64,000 nucleotides of DNA from assembly GCA_947259995.1 (NCBI GenBank), contig CAMYOK010000011.1, positions 1 through 64,000 of the forward strand. Reading direction: 5' to 3'. The DNA is from an uncultured Pseudomonadales bacterium (GTDB lineage: Bacteria > Pseudomonadota > Gammaproteobacteria > Pseudomonadales > Pseudohongiellaceae). Below are positions 54,412 through 63,860 of the stretch, in pieces; position 1 is the first letter of the stretch, and the number at the start of each line of letters is the position of its first letter. The notes beneath the pieces are model-generated. The model saw only the letters and a list, made by a program, of their open reading frames with translations. It made no database searches and was not told where the DNA came from. Both the position numbers and the translations under genes were made by a program.

Positions 54412-55371
54412 TTATTGTTGGTCGTAGGATTCCAGCGTAAATAACCAGTTTGTAGCGTCAGTTAGAACTAATACGACATTCGTAATCACACTCACACTGC
54501 CGTTATTGTTTAACTCCAAATAAGGAATCCGAAGGCGGTTATCATCGCTAGAGAATGTCGCTCGATCGTCGGGGGTAATGCCCAAATCAACCAGGCTATC
54601 GGCATTCAATTTAAACACAATGCCAGGAAGATCATTCTGCAATGAAAGGTTCAGACTATACAGGCCAAGTGTTTCACCACCATCCACTGTTGTTTGTAGA
54701 ATCCCTGACTGATACTCGAATACACTCAATGCAGAGCTGTAGCGCTGCACAACTTCGGCATTCATCGAGACAAAATTGGCCTCCGTCAGGCTGGTAGAGG
54801 TGCCAAACTCACGTAGAGGCACCTCGTTGTGAGTTGTTCCTAAATTATAAATTGACAGCTCGTTGATTCTATCTAGCACGGCCATCCCGTCGCCTAAGAC
54901 TTGTCCAAATACTGTAAAACCACCATTTTGCGCATCTAAATTTGCCGAGTTGTCCGCTAGATTCACAAACCACTGTGAGGTGGCGCTATCGGGATCTCCT
55001 CCAACTTTTGCCATAGAAACCGTGCCACGAGTATTAGATATACTAAATTCATTCACGATTGGATCGTTTGTAGGAATCACTACAGCACCTTCATAGGGGA
55101 TAAATTTATAACCGCCCCCCTGAACGACAAAATCTTTCGAGAGCCGGTGAAAATAAGAACCATTGAAAGCGCCACTATTCACATAGTTCACAAAATTCTG
55201 CACGGTCACTGGCGTCACCGTATCAAATAGTTCTAGGGAAAAGTCTCCCATCGATGTGCTTATTCTTACAATCGTATTGGCATGTGCATTTACGGTGACT
55301 GCTGTTATCAGTAGCAATGCTGTGCAAACGTGACGCGTATATCTAATAGCTACTCTTCCGATCTCGATCAT
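54412..55371 (-). CDS. Secreted cyclophilin-type peptidyl-prolyl isomerase with extra C-terminal domain
   Basis: 319 residues, ATG with GAGGT upstream. A signal peptide (to about 31) precedes a cyclophilin domain (about 34-190) with YFHRLSKDFVVQGGGYK, SMAKVGGDPDSATSQWFVN and FGQVLGDGMAVLD, so the catalytic Arg, Phe and Gln are in place. The last 125 residues form an extra domain (FEYQSGILQTTVDGGETLGL ...) with no recognised match. It folds periplasmic proteins. It is followed on the same strand by the NSS gene. Confidence 0.9.
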   Translation of the reverse strand: MIEIGRVAIRYTRHVCTALLLITAVTVNAHANTIVRISTSMGDFSLELFDTVTPVTVQNFVNYVNSGAFNGSYFHRLSKDFVVQGGGYKFIPYEGAVVIPTNDPIVNEFSISNTRGTVSMAKVGGDPDSATSQWFVNLADNSANLDAQNGGFTVFGQVLGDGMAVLDRINELSIYNLGTTHNEVPLREFGTSTSLTEANFVSMNAEVVQRYSSALSVFEYQSGILQTTVDGGETLGLYSLNLSLQNDLPGIVFKLNADSLVDLGITPDDRATFSSDDNRLRIPYLELNNNGSVSVITNVVLVLTDATNWLFTLESYDQQ

Positions 55372-55445
55372 TGCAACCTCTACTCACTAACTTGCCACAC
55401 AAAGTGCAAACGCTTTGCGGCGATAAAAAATTAAAATCGATTGGC

Positions 55446-56408
55446 TTAAACTAATTCGCCTTTCGCTTGTTTGTCGGCATGATATGACGAACGAACCAAG
55501 GGGCCACTGGCGATATGAGTAAACCCGAGCTTCTCGCCATATTCACGTAATTCTTCGAATTCATCTGGGTGCACAAAACGGCTGACTGCTAGGTGATTCT
55601 TGCTAGGTTGCAAATATTGCCCCAGCGTCACCATATCGACATTGTGCGCCTTAAGATCACGCATGACCTCCATGACCTCTTCTTTGGTTTCGCCCAGCCC
55701 CAGCATCAAACCTGATTTACTCATCACCGATGGCGCGCGCTCTTTGTAGCGACGCAGCAACTCTAGGGACCATTCATAGTTCGCCCCAGGTCGTGCTTTT
55801 CTATACAAGCGCGGCACTGTTTCAAGATTATGATTAAAGACATGTGGTGGCGTTTTTTCGAGGATATCGAGCGCAATCTCCATACGACCACGGAAGTCGG
55901 GCACCAACACTTCAATTTGAATCTCTGGGTTCAAACGACGAGTCTCACTGATGCAGTTGGCAAAATGTTGCGCACCACTGTCTTTCAAGTCGTCGCGATC
56001 GACCGAGGTGATCACTACATAGCGCAGCCCCATCTCGGCGATGGCCTCAGCTAACTCTCGCGGCTCATCTTCGTACAAGGGCTTGGGTTTGCCATGCGCG
56101 ACATCACAGAAAGGACAACGTCGAGTACAGATCTCGCCCATGATCATAAAAGTAGCGGTGCCATTACTAAAACACTCGCCTAGGTTGGGACAGGATGCCT
56201 CTTCACACACGGATGCGAGCTTATGCTCACGAAGCTTCTGCTTAATGCTATTAATTTTCGGAGACGCAGGGACCTTCACACGAATCCAGTCGGGTTTCTT
56301 CAACAAATCGACTGTCGGAATTACCTTCACCGGGATACGGGCTACCTTTTCAGCACCTCGAAGTTTTTCACCTTCGATCAGAACGTTGCGTCTTGGTTGT
56401 TCGGCCAT
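55446..56408 (-). CDS. lipA: Lipoyl synthase LipA
   Basis: 320 residues. A radical-SAM enzyme inserting two sulfurs into protein-bound octanoyl groups to make lipoate. The auxiliary 4Fe-4S cluster cysteines are in [12 protein letters not shown] and the radical-SAM motif is [10 protein letters not shown]. The C-terminal RSSYHA stretch supplies the serine ligand of the auxiliary cluster. It follows lipB by 70 bases and closes the lipoate part of the cluster. Confidence 0.97.
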   Translation of the reverse strand: MAEQPRRNVLIEGEKLRGAEKVARIPVKVIPTVDLLKKPDWIRVKVPASPKINSIKQKLREHKLASVCEEASCPNLGECFSNGTATFMIMGEICTRRCPFCDVAHGKPKPLYEDEPRELAEAIAEMGLRYVVITSVDRDDLKDSGAQHFANCISETRRLNPEIQIEVLVPDFRGRMEIALDILEKTPPHVFNHNLETVPRLYRKARPGANYEWSLELLRRYKERAPSVMSKSGLMLGLGETKEEVMEVMRDLKAHNVDMVTLGQYLQPSKNHLAVSRFVHPDEFEELREYGEKLGFTHIASGPLVRSSYHADKQAKGELV

Positions 56409-56478
56409 AATGTCTTTATTAACCTTTGCTTATAAGCGTGTAATGGGTTCGATTGGCTTGCGCCGTTATTTAGCGCCT

Positions 56479-57195
56479 TTACGATGATGCCAATATTGCC
56501 GGTATATCGTTGCTATACTCGATTTGCGTATACTCAAGTTTCGCGATCAGTGCGGCACTCAAGTGCTTTGCCACTTCATTCAGCTGTGAGTCCACTGCAA
56601 CAACTTGCTGGGAGCGCACAAGATCACACAACTGCGTCACTTCCATCCCAGCATATCCACAGGGGTTTATACGTGAGAACGGGGACAAATCCATCGCAAT
56701 ATTAAAACTTAAGCCGTGATAAGAGCAGCCATTGCGAATTCGTAGCCCAAGAGCGGCAATTTTAGCATTATTTACATAGACCCCGGGAGCCTTTCTCTGG
56801 CTCTCACTAGCAATTGCGTAGCCCGTCAATACATCGATAATACTCGACTCGATGCGCTCCACGAGGTCGCGCACACCAATGCCAGTACGGCGAACGTCTA
56901 ACAAGAGATAAGCGACTAGCTGGCCGGGCCCATGATAGGTGACTTGGCCACCGCGGTCGATCTGCACTACCGGGATATCGCCTGGCACAAGGATATGCTC
57001 AGCTTTACCCGCTTGCCCTTGCGTAAAAACAGGGTAGTGGTTGAGCAACCAAATTTCGTCTTGCGTCGTCGCATCTCTGTGCGCCGTATACTCTTGCATG
57101 GCCTTCCAGACTGGCTCATAGGCAAACGGCGTCCACGGCGCGGAGCTAGAACTGCTCAGCGTGCGGATGCAAAGTGATTGTGAGAGATGCTGCAA
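56479..57195 (-). CDS. lipB: Octanoyltransferase LipB
   Basis: 238 residues, starting at TTG. It transfers octanoate from ACP to the lipoyl domains of 2-oxo acid dehydrogenases and the glycine cleavage H protein. Signature stretches are [28 protein letters not shown] and [13 protein letters not shown]. The catalytic Cys is in [11 protein letters not shown], and the catalytic lysine in NAKIAALG. The TTG adds 13 residues relative to where homology is obvious. It lies between the ybeD gene and lipA. Confidence 0.95.
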   Translation of the reverse strand: MQHLSQSLCIRTLSSSSSAPWTPFAYEPVWKAMQEYTAHRDATTQDEIWLLNHYPVFTQGQAGKAEHILVPGDIPVVQIDRGGQVTYHGPGQLVAYLLLDVRRTGIGVRDLVERIESSIIDVLTGYAIASESQRKAPGVYVNNAKIAALGLRIRNGCSYHGLSFNIAMDLSPFSRINPCGYAGMEVTQLCDLVRSQQVVAVDSQLNEVAKHLSAALIAKLEYTQIEYSNDIPAILASS

Positions 57196-57226
57196 TTCAA
57201 TTTCCGAAAAACGCTCTTAGGGAGGC

Positions 57227-57496
57227 TTATAACACCAGCTTAACGCTCGTATGCGACTTGAGATCCTCGAACATGATAGTCAACTGCTCAACCCCAGTGG
57301 CTTCGATGACTATCGTCACCGCAAGATAATTACCATTATTGCTAGGCCGGACCGACACATGCTCTTCTTTAGTTTCTGGCGCATGCTTTTGTACAAGCGC
57401 CAAAACATCTTGCTCAAAATCAGGCGTCGCATGCCCCATAACCTTTACGGGATAGCTGCATGGAAACTCAATTTTTGGTGCTTTTACTTCACTCAT
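57227..57496 (-). CDS. ybeD: YbeD, DUF493 family protein
   Basis: 89 residues. A small ferredoxin-like-fold protein (IEFPCSYPVKVMGHATPDFEQ, RPSNNGNYLAVTIVIEATG) of unknown function, conserved between dacA and lipB in many gammaproteobacteria. An allosteric regulatory role has been proposed for the family. ATG start; 11 bases after the dacA stop. Confidence 0.92.
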   Translation of the reverse strand: MSEVKAPKIEFPCSYPVKVMGHATPDFEQDVLALVQKHAPETKEEHVSVRPSNNGNYLAVTIVIEATGVEQLTIMFEDLKSHTSVKLVL

Positions 57497-57507
57497 AGAT
57501 TTGCCGA

Positions 57508-58743
57508 TTAGCTAAACAAATTAGTAAAGAACATCGTGAGAAAGTCGATCAAGCGCTTTAAGAAACCCGCACGCTCAACCGCTTGCAGGGCGGCAACATT
57601 GCCTTGATAGATAATTTCATCACCAAGGGTAATCTCCACCGTGCCTAATACTTGTCCTTGCTCGATAGGAGCTGTCACGGTCTCATCGATATTCAGAGTG
57701 GCCTGTAGTTCGCTAGCCTGCCCGCGTGGAATAGTCGCCACAACGTCTTCGGTCATACCAAGTTCTACAGCATTTTCTTTGCCAGACCATACTTTTGTGG
57801 AACTCAAGACATCACCAGCGGCGTACAGCGGACTAGTTTCGAAATAGCGGAAACCATAGGTCATCAATTTTTGACTTTCTGTGGCACGTGCATCTTCGCT
57901 AGCCGTGCCCATGACCACCGAGATCAACCGCATGCCATCACGCTCGCCCGATGCAACTAGGCAATAGCCTGCAGCAGTAGTCCAACCTGTTTTCATGCCA
58001 TCGATATTGCGATCACGGAACAGAAGCGTATTACGATTGGGCTGTTGAATACCGTTGTAGGTAAACTCGCGCTCAGAATACATCGAGTAATGATCAGGGT
58101 GTTCTTGAATCGTGGCGCGGGCAAGTATCGCTAAGTCGCGCGCCGACATAATGTTGTAACGCTCTTCAGTGTCCAAACCACTCGAATTCATGAAAAATGA
58201 ATTGCTCATACCCAAGCGCTGCGCATGTTGGTTCATCATGTCCGCAAACGCATCTTCACTGCCCGCAAGATGCTCGGCCATCGCGACGCTAGCATCGTTG
58301 CCCGATTGAATAATGATGCCACGCAATAAATCTTCGACTCGCACATTGCTATTCACATCGACAAACATCTTCGAGCCCTGTGTCCGCCAAGCCTTCTCAC
58401 TGATATGCACTTCGTCATCGAGGCTCATATTACCGTTGTCGATTTCGACCTCTGCAATATAGGCCGTCATGATCTTAGTCAAACTCGCCGGTGGTAATTG
58501 CACATCCGCGTTTTCTTCCACAATGATCTTGCCCGTTTCGGCATCCATCAAAATATAACTGCTAGCCGCAATTTGTGGTGGGCGAGGAATGATCGCAAGC
58601 GTGCTGGTAGTTTGTGCAATACTTCCCGTGCTCAGTGAAAGTGTCGAAACAAGCGCCAACATTGCCATAAATGACATGCTCGCCTTACGCATATGGGACT
58701 TGAGTGTCTCTGAACCCATCTTTGGACATCCAGTCTTAACCAT
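57508..58743 (-). CDS. dacA: D-alanyl-D-alanine carboxypeptidase (PBP5/6 family)
   Basis: 411 residues from ATG 58743, chosen because AGGAG lies 6 bases upstream; ATGs at 58788 and 58758 are earlier but weaker. It trims the terminal D-Ala from peptidoglycan pentapeptides and helps set cell shape. Catalytic motifs are SLTK (87-90), SGN (147-149) and KTG (251-253). A C-terminal beta-domain and an amphipathic membrane anchor (GFLKRLIDFLTMFFTNLFS) end the protein. Confidence 0.95.
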   Translation of the reverse strand: MVKTGCPKMGSETLKSHMRKASMSFMAMLALVSTLSLSTGSIAQTTSTLAIIPRPPQIAASSYILMDAETGKIIVEENADVQLPPASLTKIMTAYIAEVEIDNGNMSLDDEVHISEKAWRTQGSKMFVDVNSNVRVEDLLRGIIIQSGNDASVAMAEHLAGSEDAFADMMNQHAQRLGMSNSFFMNSSGLDTEERYNIMSARDLAILARATIQEHPDHYSMYSEREFTYNGIQQPNRNTLLFRDRNIDGMKTGWTTAAGYCLVASGERDGMRLISVVMGTASEDARATESQKLMTYGFRYFETSPLYAAGDVLSSTKVWSGKENAVELGMTEDVVATIPRGQASELQATLNIDETVTAPIEQGQVLGTVEITLGDEIIYQGNVAALQAVERAGFLKRLIDFLTMFFTNLFS

Positions 58744-58814
58744 CACTTTCTCCTGCATATTCACTCGTTTCGAACCTCTAAATTTCATGTCATGAACGGC
58801 TTATAGCCTATAAT

Positions 58815-59705
58815 TTACTCGCGAACAGTGTACGGTCTTCCCAAATCTGCGGCAACAACGCTATTGCTAATTCGTGTGATCTCATCCGCATTTGGAATTG
58901 GCCCTACGCGAACGCGGTGTAGCACCTCGTTCGAATCATCTAATTGCACAGACCGGATAAAGACAGGTCTTGATGTCATGTTGCGCAAGCGAACACTTAA
59001 CTGCTCTGCGGCAGACCTGTCGGAGAAAGCCCCAATTTGAAGAATGGCTCCTGTTGCCGGCAACTGGGCGGGCACTGGCGCCGTATAAGCCGGCGCGGGA
59101 GCGGTGCTAGCTTGCATAGTGGGGACGATCGCCTCAACTTCAACCATCGCGGTGCCTTTATTGTCGTAGCCCAACATATGCGCTGCCGCATAGGAAAGGT
59201 CGATGATGCGGTCACTGTGAAATGGGCCTCGATCATTCACACGCACGATGATACTGCGATTATTCTCTAAGTTAGTCACCCGCAGGTAACTAGGAATCGG
59301 CATACTCTTATGCGCCGCCGAGAGCTGAAACATATCGTAGATTTCGCCATTCGACGTTTTATGGCCGTGGAACTTCTCTCCATACCAAGACGCAAATCCT
59401 CGCTCCCGATAGCCCTCTTCGGACTGCATTACGCGGTAGGTTCGCCCATTGACGGTATAGGGGCTCTTGTTGCCAGCAAGAGTTCGGTTCTCAATAACAG
59501 GGATCACTTCTCGCACTTGCGCTAGATCTAAAGCCTCGCTTGGGCCTCGGTCTTGAGTAATGGAGTAGCGGCTCGCCTGATAGGCATCGGATGCCGACAT
59601 CGTTGCCGGAGCATTACGCGAACTTGGTGCACTACCACAAGCTGCCAATGTGAGGATGACAATTGATGCGCAAACGTACTTACAAATCTTCGCTTTAGCC
59701 AGCAC
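58815..59705 (-). CDS. rlpA: RlpA, septal-ring lytic transglycosylase lipoprotein
   Basis: 296 residues from GTG 59705 with GAGGT 7 bases upstream; the GTG at 59723 lacks one. The lipobox LAAC is followed by a double-psi beta-barrel domain (ASWYGEKFHGHKTSNGEIYD ... VRVNDRGPFHSDRIIDLS), with the catalytic Glu and the conserved Asp in place, and a C-terminal SPOR domain (LQIGAFSDRSAAEQLSVRL) that binds denuded septal glycan. It acts at daughter cell separation. In Pseudomonas a soluble lytic transglycosylase lies next to it; here none does. Confidence 0.93.
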   Translation of the reverse strand: MLAKAKICKYVCASIVILTLAACGSAPSSRNAPATMSASDAYQASRYSITQDRGPSEALDLAQVREVIPVIENRTLAGNKSPYTVNGRTYRVMQSEEGYRERGFASWYGEKFHGHKTSNGEIYDMFQLSAAHKSMPIPSYLRVTNLENNRSIIVRVNDRGPFHSDRIIDLSYAAAHMLGYDNKGTAMVEVEAIVPTMQASTAPAPAYTAPVPAQLPATGAILQIGAFSDRSAAEQLSVRLRNMTSRPVFIRSVQLDDSNEVLHRVRVGPIPNADEITRISNSVVAADLGRPYTVRE

Positions 59706-59752
59706 GCAATAAACCTCGTTCACTAGAAATATTCGGCATTATAATCAATATG

Positions 59753-60904
59753 TTATCTCGGTAACACACGTTTGTGGGTATGGATGGACATTAAAATCCC
59801 AAATCCAATCAGCAAGGTCACAATTGACGTGCCGCCTTTACTCACCAAGGGCAATGGTAAGCCCACCACAGGCATCAGGCCCGATACCATCGCCATGTTC
59901 ACGAAAGCGTAGAAGAAGAACGTTAAGATGATGCTACCTGCCAACAAACGACCAAAGCTATCTTGCGCCGTCAGTGCAATATAAAAACCGCGTGCAAGCA
60001 CTGCGAGGTAGAGCGTTACGAGAAACAGCACCCCTAACAGGCCAAACTCCTCGGCTAAAACAGCAAGTATGAAGTCAGTATTACTCTCGGGAATGAAGTC
60101 TAGCTGTGATTGTGCACCGTTTAACCAACCCTTGCCCTGCACTCCTCCCGAGCCAATCGCGATTTGCGATTGAATAATATTATAGCCCGCCCCTGTAGGG
60201 TCTCGGTACGGGTCGAAGAAGGTGAGAATCCTATTCTTTTGATGAGCCTTTGCGAGGAAGATATACCAAGCCGGGGACGCCATTATGAGAAGCGCGGCAC
60301 CAGAGAACACGATTCTCCAGCTTATTCCGGCTAGTAACACGGTGAAGATCCCCGACATGGCTACCATGAGTGCGGTGCCGGTATCGTTCTGCAAGAGAAT
60401 CAACGCTGAGGGTAGCAATATGATCACGGCACAAACGAGCAAATCCTTGAAGCGTGGAGGCAAAGACCGGTTCGACATATAGGAGGCCAGCATCATTGGC
60501 ACTAGAAACTTCTCCAGCTCCGAAGGCTGAAAACTCGGCAAACCCGGCAAATCCAACCAAGCTGTCGCACCATTGACCTCTGAACCAAACAATAAGGTAA
60601 TAATTAGTACGCCCAAGCCTCCGACATACATCAAAAGCGCGCCGCGTCGAAAGAAGTCCACTTCAAACTGGGCGATGCCAATCATGACCACAAAAGCCAC
60701 GACGATGGCAGCAGCTTGTCGCTCCACATCCGTGATGTTTTCCCCGCTAGCGCTAAAGAGCACCATCAAACCGTACACCGCCAGACAGAACAAGGACAGC
60801 ATCAACGGCGCGTCGATTTTTAAAGAGCGCTTATTCGCCCCAGCCCTACCGGAGAGTTTGTAAAACCCCGGATTCATTTGGCGATTCATACTACGAGTGG
60901 CCAT
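59753..60904 (-). CDS. rodA: RodA, peptidoglycan glycosyltransferase of the elongasome
   Basis: 383 residues, about ten membrane segments, SEDS family. It polymerises glycan with PBP2 during cell elongation. Family marks are LPSFQPSELEKFLVPMMLA, GYNIIQSQIAIGSGG and the C-terminal MPVVGLPLPLVSKGGTS. It follows mrdA by 57 bases and precedes rlpA. ATG start at 60904. Confidence 0.96.
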   Translation of the reverse strand: MATRSMNRQMNPGFYKLSGRAGANKRSLKIDAPLMLSLFCLAVYGLMVLFSASGENITDVERQAAAIVVAFVVMIGIAQFEVDFFRRGALLMYVGGLGVLIITLLFGSEVNGATAWLDLPGLPSFQPSELEKFLVPMMLASYMSNRSLPPRFKDLLVCAVIILLPSALILLQNDTGTALMVAMSGIFTVLLAGISWRIVFSGAALLIMASPAWYIFLAKAHQKNRILTFFDPYRDPTGAGYNIIQSQIAIGSGGVQGKGWLNGAQSQLDFIPESNTDFILAVLAEEFGLLGVLFLVTLYLAVLARGFYIALTAQDSFGRLLAGSIILTFFFYAFVNMAMVSGLMPVVGLPLPLVSKGGTSIVTLLIGFGILMSIHTHKRVLPR

Positions 60905-60961
60905 GCTTGAGTAGACGCCTTAAAAATAGTTTATTGAAAATATACTGCACTAAAAACCGCA

Positions 60962-62914
60962 TTAATGATCATTGTGCACAACACTGACTTCGGTAAATGT
61001 GTCTTGCTCTGGCACTAAGTAGGCATCTAGGACGGCTCTCGCAACGGGGAATGCAACCGTGCCGCCACCGCCGCCATTTTCCACAAAAACAGCAACCGCT
61101 ATGCGCGAATGCTCGGAGGCATCAAAGGCAATAAACATGGCATGGGTACGGAATTGCTCAGCCACCTCACCATCGTCTCTATTGCCCGCGCTATCGACTT
61201 GAAACTGCACCACTTGCGCTGTGCCGGACTTTCCCCCCATCGGGTAAAGCAATGGCTCACCACTGGCGCGAAGCACCGGATAAGCCGACCCCTCATGACG
61301 ACGATGCTCGCTGTCATAGGGTTTATTCACGACATCAACCATCGCATTGCGCACCAGCTCGATTTGCTCTTGCGATGGCAGTAACTGTTGGCTTGCTGCA
61401 TTATCTGGAAAAATCACATCCGTTTCTTCGCCATCACTACCAATAGTGCCGCGCAACATACGTGGCTGCCTAAGCACACCGTGGTTGGCGATTGCGGCGG
61501 CAGCGGCGGCCATCTGCAGAGTCGTGGCTTGAAAAATACCATTCCCGATGCCTTCATAGGGAGTCTCGCCTGGGTACCAAATCTCGCCTCGGTTCTCCAT
61601 TTTCCATGCCTCTGAAGGCACAATCCCACCGCTGGCTTCGGGGATATCGATGGCATGGTTTTCACCAAACCCGAAGGTCAGCAAATAATCGTGAATTTTC
61701 TCAATGCCAAGCTCAACCGCGAGTTGATAAAAATACGTATTGCAGGACTGATAAATAGCACGCCGCAAATCGATTGCACCATGTCCTGACTTATCGACCC
61801 ACCACGTCCAGTCGTAATAAGGACGCGTGCGGCCTTGCAGCCGAAAATAGCCGGGATCGCTTATGACGGTCTCGGGTGTAATCGTTTCGTGATACAAGCC
61901 GGCCAAACCAATAAACGGCTTAATGGTCGACCCGGGCACGCGCGAAGCAATTGCCCGATTGAACAAAGGGGTGTGTCCCGAACGATTCAAGTCGGCTAGT
62001 TGAGCGCGACTTATCCCTGTGACGAAGAGATTAGGGTCATAGCCTGGCTTACTGACCATGGCCAACACGCCACCCGTTGCTGGATCGATTGCAACGACTG
62101 CGCCGCGCTTGTCGCCCAAGGCTTTCTCAGCCGCCGCTTGCAGCCTGCTATCCATGTGCAGGACGATATCGCGACCGGGGATCGGATCGGTGCGATCCAA
62201 AACACGCATCACCTGCCCACGGTTATTTTTCTCAACCGTTTCGTATCCTACCTGCCCGTGCAATAGCGATTCATAAGTCTTCTCGATGCCAGTTTTACCG
62301 ATCTGATGAGTGCCGCGATAATTAGCGGCAGTATCTGCATCCATCGCTGTCATTTCATCTTTGTTGATTTCAGAGACGTAACCGATGGCATGGGAGGCCC
62401 GCTCACGGAATGGGTAATGCCGAACTAGTTGTGCTTCCACTGCGATGCCTGGCAATAGATGTTGATTCACGGCAATGTTTGCCATTTCCTCTTCGCTGAG
62501 CTGATACCGCAGTGGGACCGAGGTGTGTGGCACTGCGCGTCGACTTTGGCGTGCGCGATACTGTTCGATATCATCGTCACTCAAATCTATCACTGAGCGC
62601 AGCAGGTCCAGTGAGACATCAAGATTAGAGGCAGTTTCACGGACCACTGTTAGGTTAAAAATAGGTCGGTTATCGGCGAGCAAGACCCCATTACGGTCGT
62701 AGATTAAGCCGCGATTAGGTGCCACATATTGGGAATGAAGTCGGTTACCATCAGAACGGGCGGCGAAATAGTCATAGCGATACACTTGCAAGTACACCAT
62801 CCAAGCGATGAGCGCACTAATAAGCAGAAAGATAAAAACACCAGCGACAATCATGCGCCTGTTAAAAATCAGGGTGTCGCGCTCATGATCATTTAGCTTG
62901 AATTTTTCCGCCAT
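60962..62914 (-). CDS. mrdA: Penicillin-binding protein 2 (transpeptidase)
   Basis: 650 residues. One membrane helix (about 20-43), a dimerisation/pedestal domain (55-240), and a transpeptidase domain with S329-T-I-K332, S390-C-N392 and K562-S-G-T565. It is the cross-linking partner of RodA in cell elongation and the target of mecillinam. It is positioned between rlmH and rodA in the conserved order. Confidence 0.97.
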   Translation of the reverse strand: MAEKFKLNDHERDTLIFNRRMIVAGVFIFLLISALIAWMVYLQVYRYDYFAARSDGNRLHSQYVAPNRGLIYDRNGVLLADNRPIFNLTVVRETASNLDVSLDLLRSVIDLSDDDIEQYRARQSRRAVPHTSVPLRYQLSEEEMANIAVNQHLLPGIAVEAQLVRHYPFRERASHAIGYVSEINKDEMTAMDADTAANYRGTHQIGKTGIEKTYESLLHGQVGYETVEKNNRGQVMRVLDRTDPIPGRDIVLHMDSRLQAAAEKALGDKRGAVVAIDPATGGVLAMVSKPGYDPNLFVTGISRAQLADLNRSGHTPLFNRAIASRVPGSTIKPFIGLAGLYHETITPETVISDPGYFRLQGRTRPYYDWTWWVDKSGHGAIDLRRAIYQSCNTYFYQLAVELGIEKIHDYLLTFGFGENHAIDIPEASGGIVPSEAWKMENRGEIWYPGETPYEGIGNGIFQATTLQMAAAAAAIANHGVLRQPRMLRGTIGSDGEETDVIFPDNAASQQLLPSQEQIELVRNAMVDVVNKPYDSEHRRHEGSAYPVLRASGEPLLYPMGGKSGTAQVVQFQVDSAGNRDDGEVAEQFRTHAMFIAFDASEHSRIAVAVFVENGGGGGTVAFPVARAVLDAYLVPEQDTFTEVSVVHNDH

Positions 62915-62970
62915 AATCCCTTCTGCTCACCAACTAACTCTCTATATGACCGGCTAAATGGCAAATAGTT

Positions 62971-63444
62971 TTATCCCGCCCGATGATAGGGGTGGGAATT
63001 GAGAATACTCCACGCCCTGTAGACTTGCTCAGCCACTAAAATTCTAACCAATGGGTGTGGCAATGTTAACGCAGAAAGCGACCATTTCTCGTCCGCTCGC
63101 GCGAGGCAATCTGCTCCTAAACCATCGGGGCCGCCCACCAACAACGCCACATGCTGCCCCTGCATACGAATCGCATCGAAACGAGCTGCTAAATCTTCTG
63201 TACTCAAGACTTTGCCGCCCACCTCCATGGCTACTACATAATCTTGCGTTCGCACACGACTGAGCAGCGCGTCAGATTCCTTCTTGATTGCCTGTGCAAT
63301 ATCAATGCTTTTGCCACGTTTAGCCATTGGGACTTCGGTAACGCCAAAATTGAAATCCGCAGGGAGTCGTTTCGCATACTCGCTAACCCCCTCATCAACC
63401 CAACGGGGCATCCGAGTCCCAATCGATAGCAAATTAATCTTCAT
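62971..63444 (-). CDS. rlmH: RlmH, 23S rRNA (pseudouridine1915-N3)-methyltransferase
   Basis: 157 residues from ATG 63444; the longer open frame upstream overlaps rsfS. A SPOUT-fold enzyme that methylates pseudouridine 1915 made by RluD (12817-13764). The SAM knot is LLVGGPDGLG and the C-terminal HPLVRILVAEQVYRAWSI completes it; the HPYH end is the universal family tail. The start lies 11 bases inside the rsfS 3' end, which couples translation. Confidence 0.95.
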   Translation of the reverse strand: MKINLLSIGTRMPRWVDEGVSEYAKRLPADFNFGVTEVPMAKRGKSIDIAQAIKKESDALLSRVRTQDYVVAMEVGGKVLSTEDLAARFDAIRMQGQHVALLVGGPDGLGADCLARADEKWSLSALTLPHPLVRILVAEQVYRAWSILNSHPYHRAG

Positions 63445-63805
63445 CGTTACCGGGCATATCGACTGGAATCTCACCTGGTTTATTGTCAAAATTCCACAGG
63501 TCTTCGAGGCTATAAAGCGCCCGCGTTCTTGCCAGCATGATATGCACTACTACCGCCCCTAAATCGACCAGGATCCATTCCGCCTGCAGACGCCCTTCAT
63601 CTCCTAAGACTGGTTGCCCTGCCGCCTTGACCGCACGACCTAGCTCATCTGCCATCGAGCGCAAGTGAGTCGTGGAGGAGCCTGTCACGATCACCATATA
63701 ATCGGTTACTTGCGTAAGTTTCTGCACGTCCAAGCAAACAATGTCCTGCCCCTTCATCTCTTCGAGTGCATGTACTGCAAGCTCTGATAATTGTTTTGTA
63801 TTCAA
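63434..63805 (-). CDS. rsfS: RsfS, ribosome silencing factor
   Basis: About 123 residues from a TTG at 63805 (MNTKQLSELAVHALEEMKGQ), the usual family length. AAGGA lies 11 bases upstream. A GTG at 63880 would add 25 residues and overlap nadD. It binds L14 on the 50S subunit and blocks joining to 30S in stationary phase or starvation. Family features: DIVCLDVQ, TGSSTTHLRSMAD and WILVDLGAVVVHIML. Overlaps rlmH by 11 bases. Confidence 0.93.
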   Translation of the reverse strand: MNTKQLSELAVHALEEMKGQDIVCLDVQKLTQVTDYMVIVTGSSTTHLRSMADELGRAVKAAGQPVLGDEGRLQAEWILVDLGAVVVHIMLARTRALYSLEDLWNFDNKPGEIPVDMPGNDED

Positions 63806-63860
63806 ACCGAGTGTATTCCTTGTCTTGTATGTAACTGGCTTGCGCCAATTTTGTGTTTGC

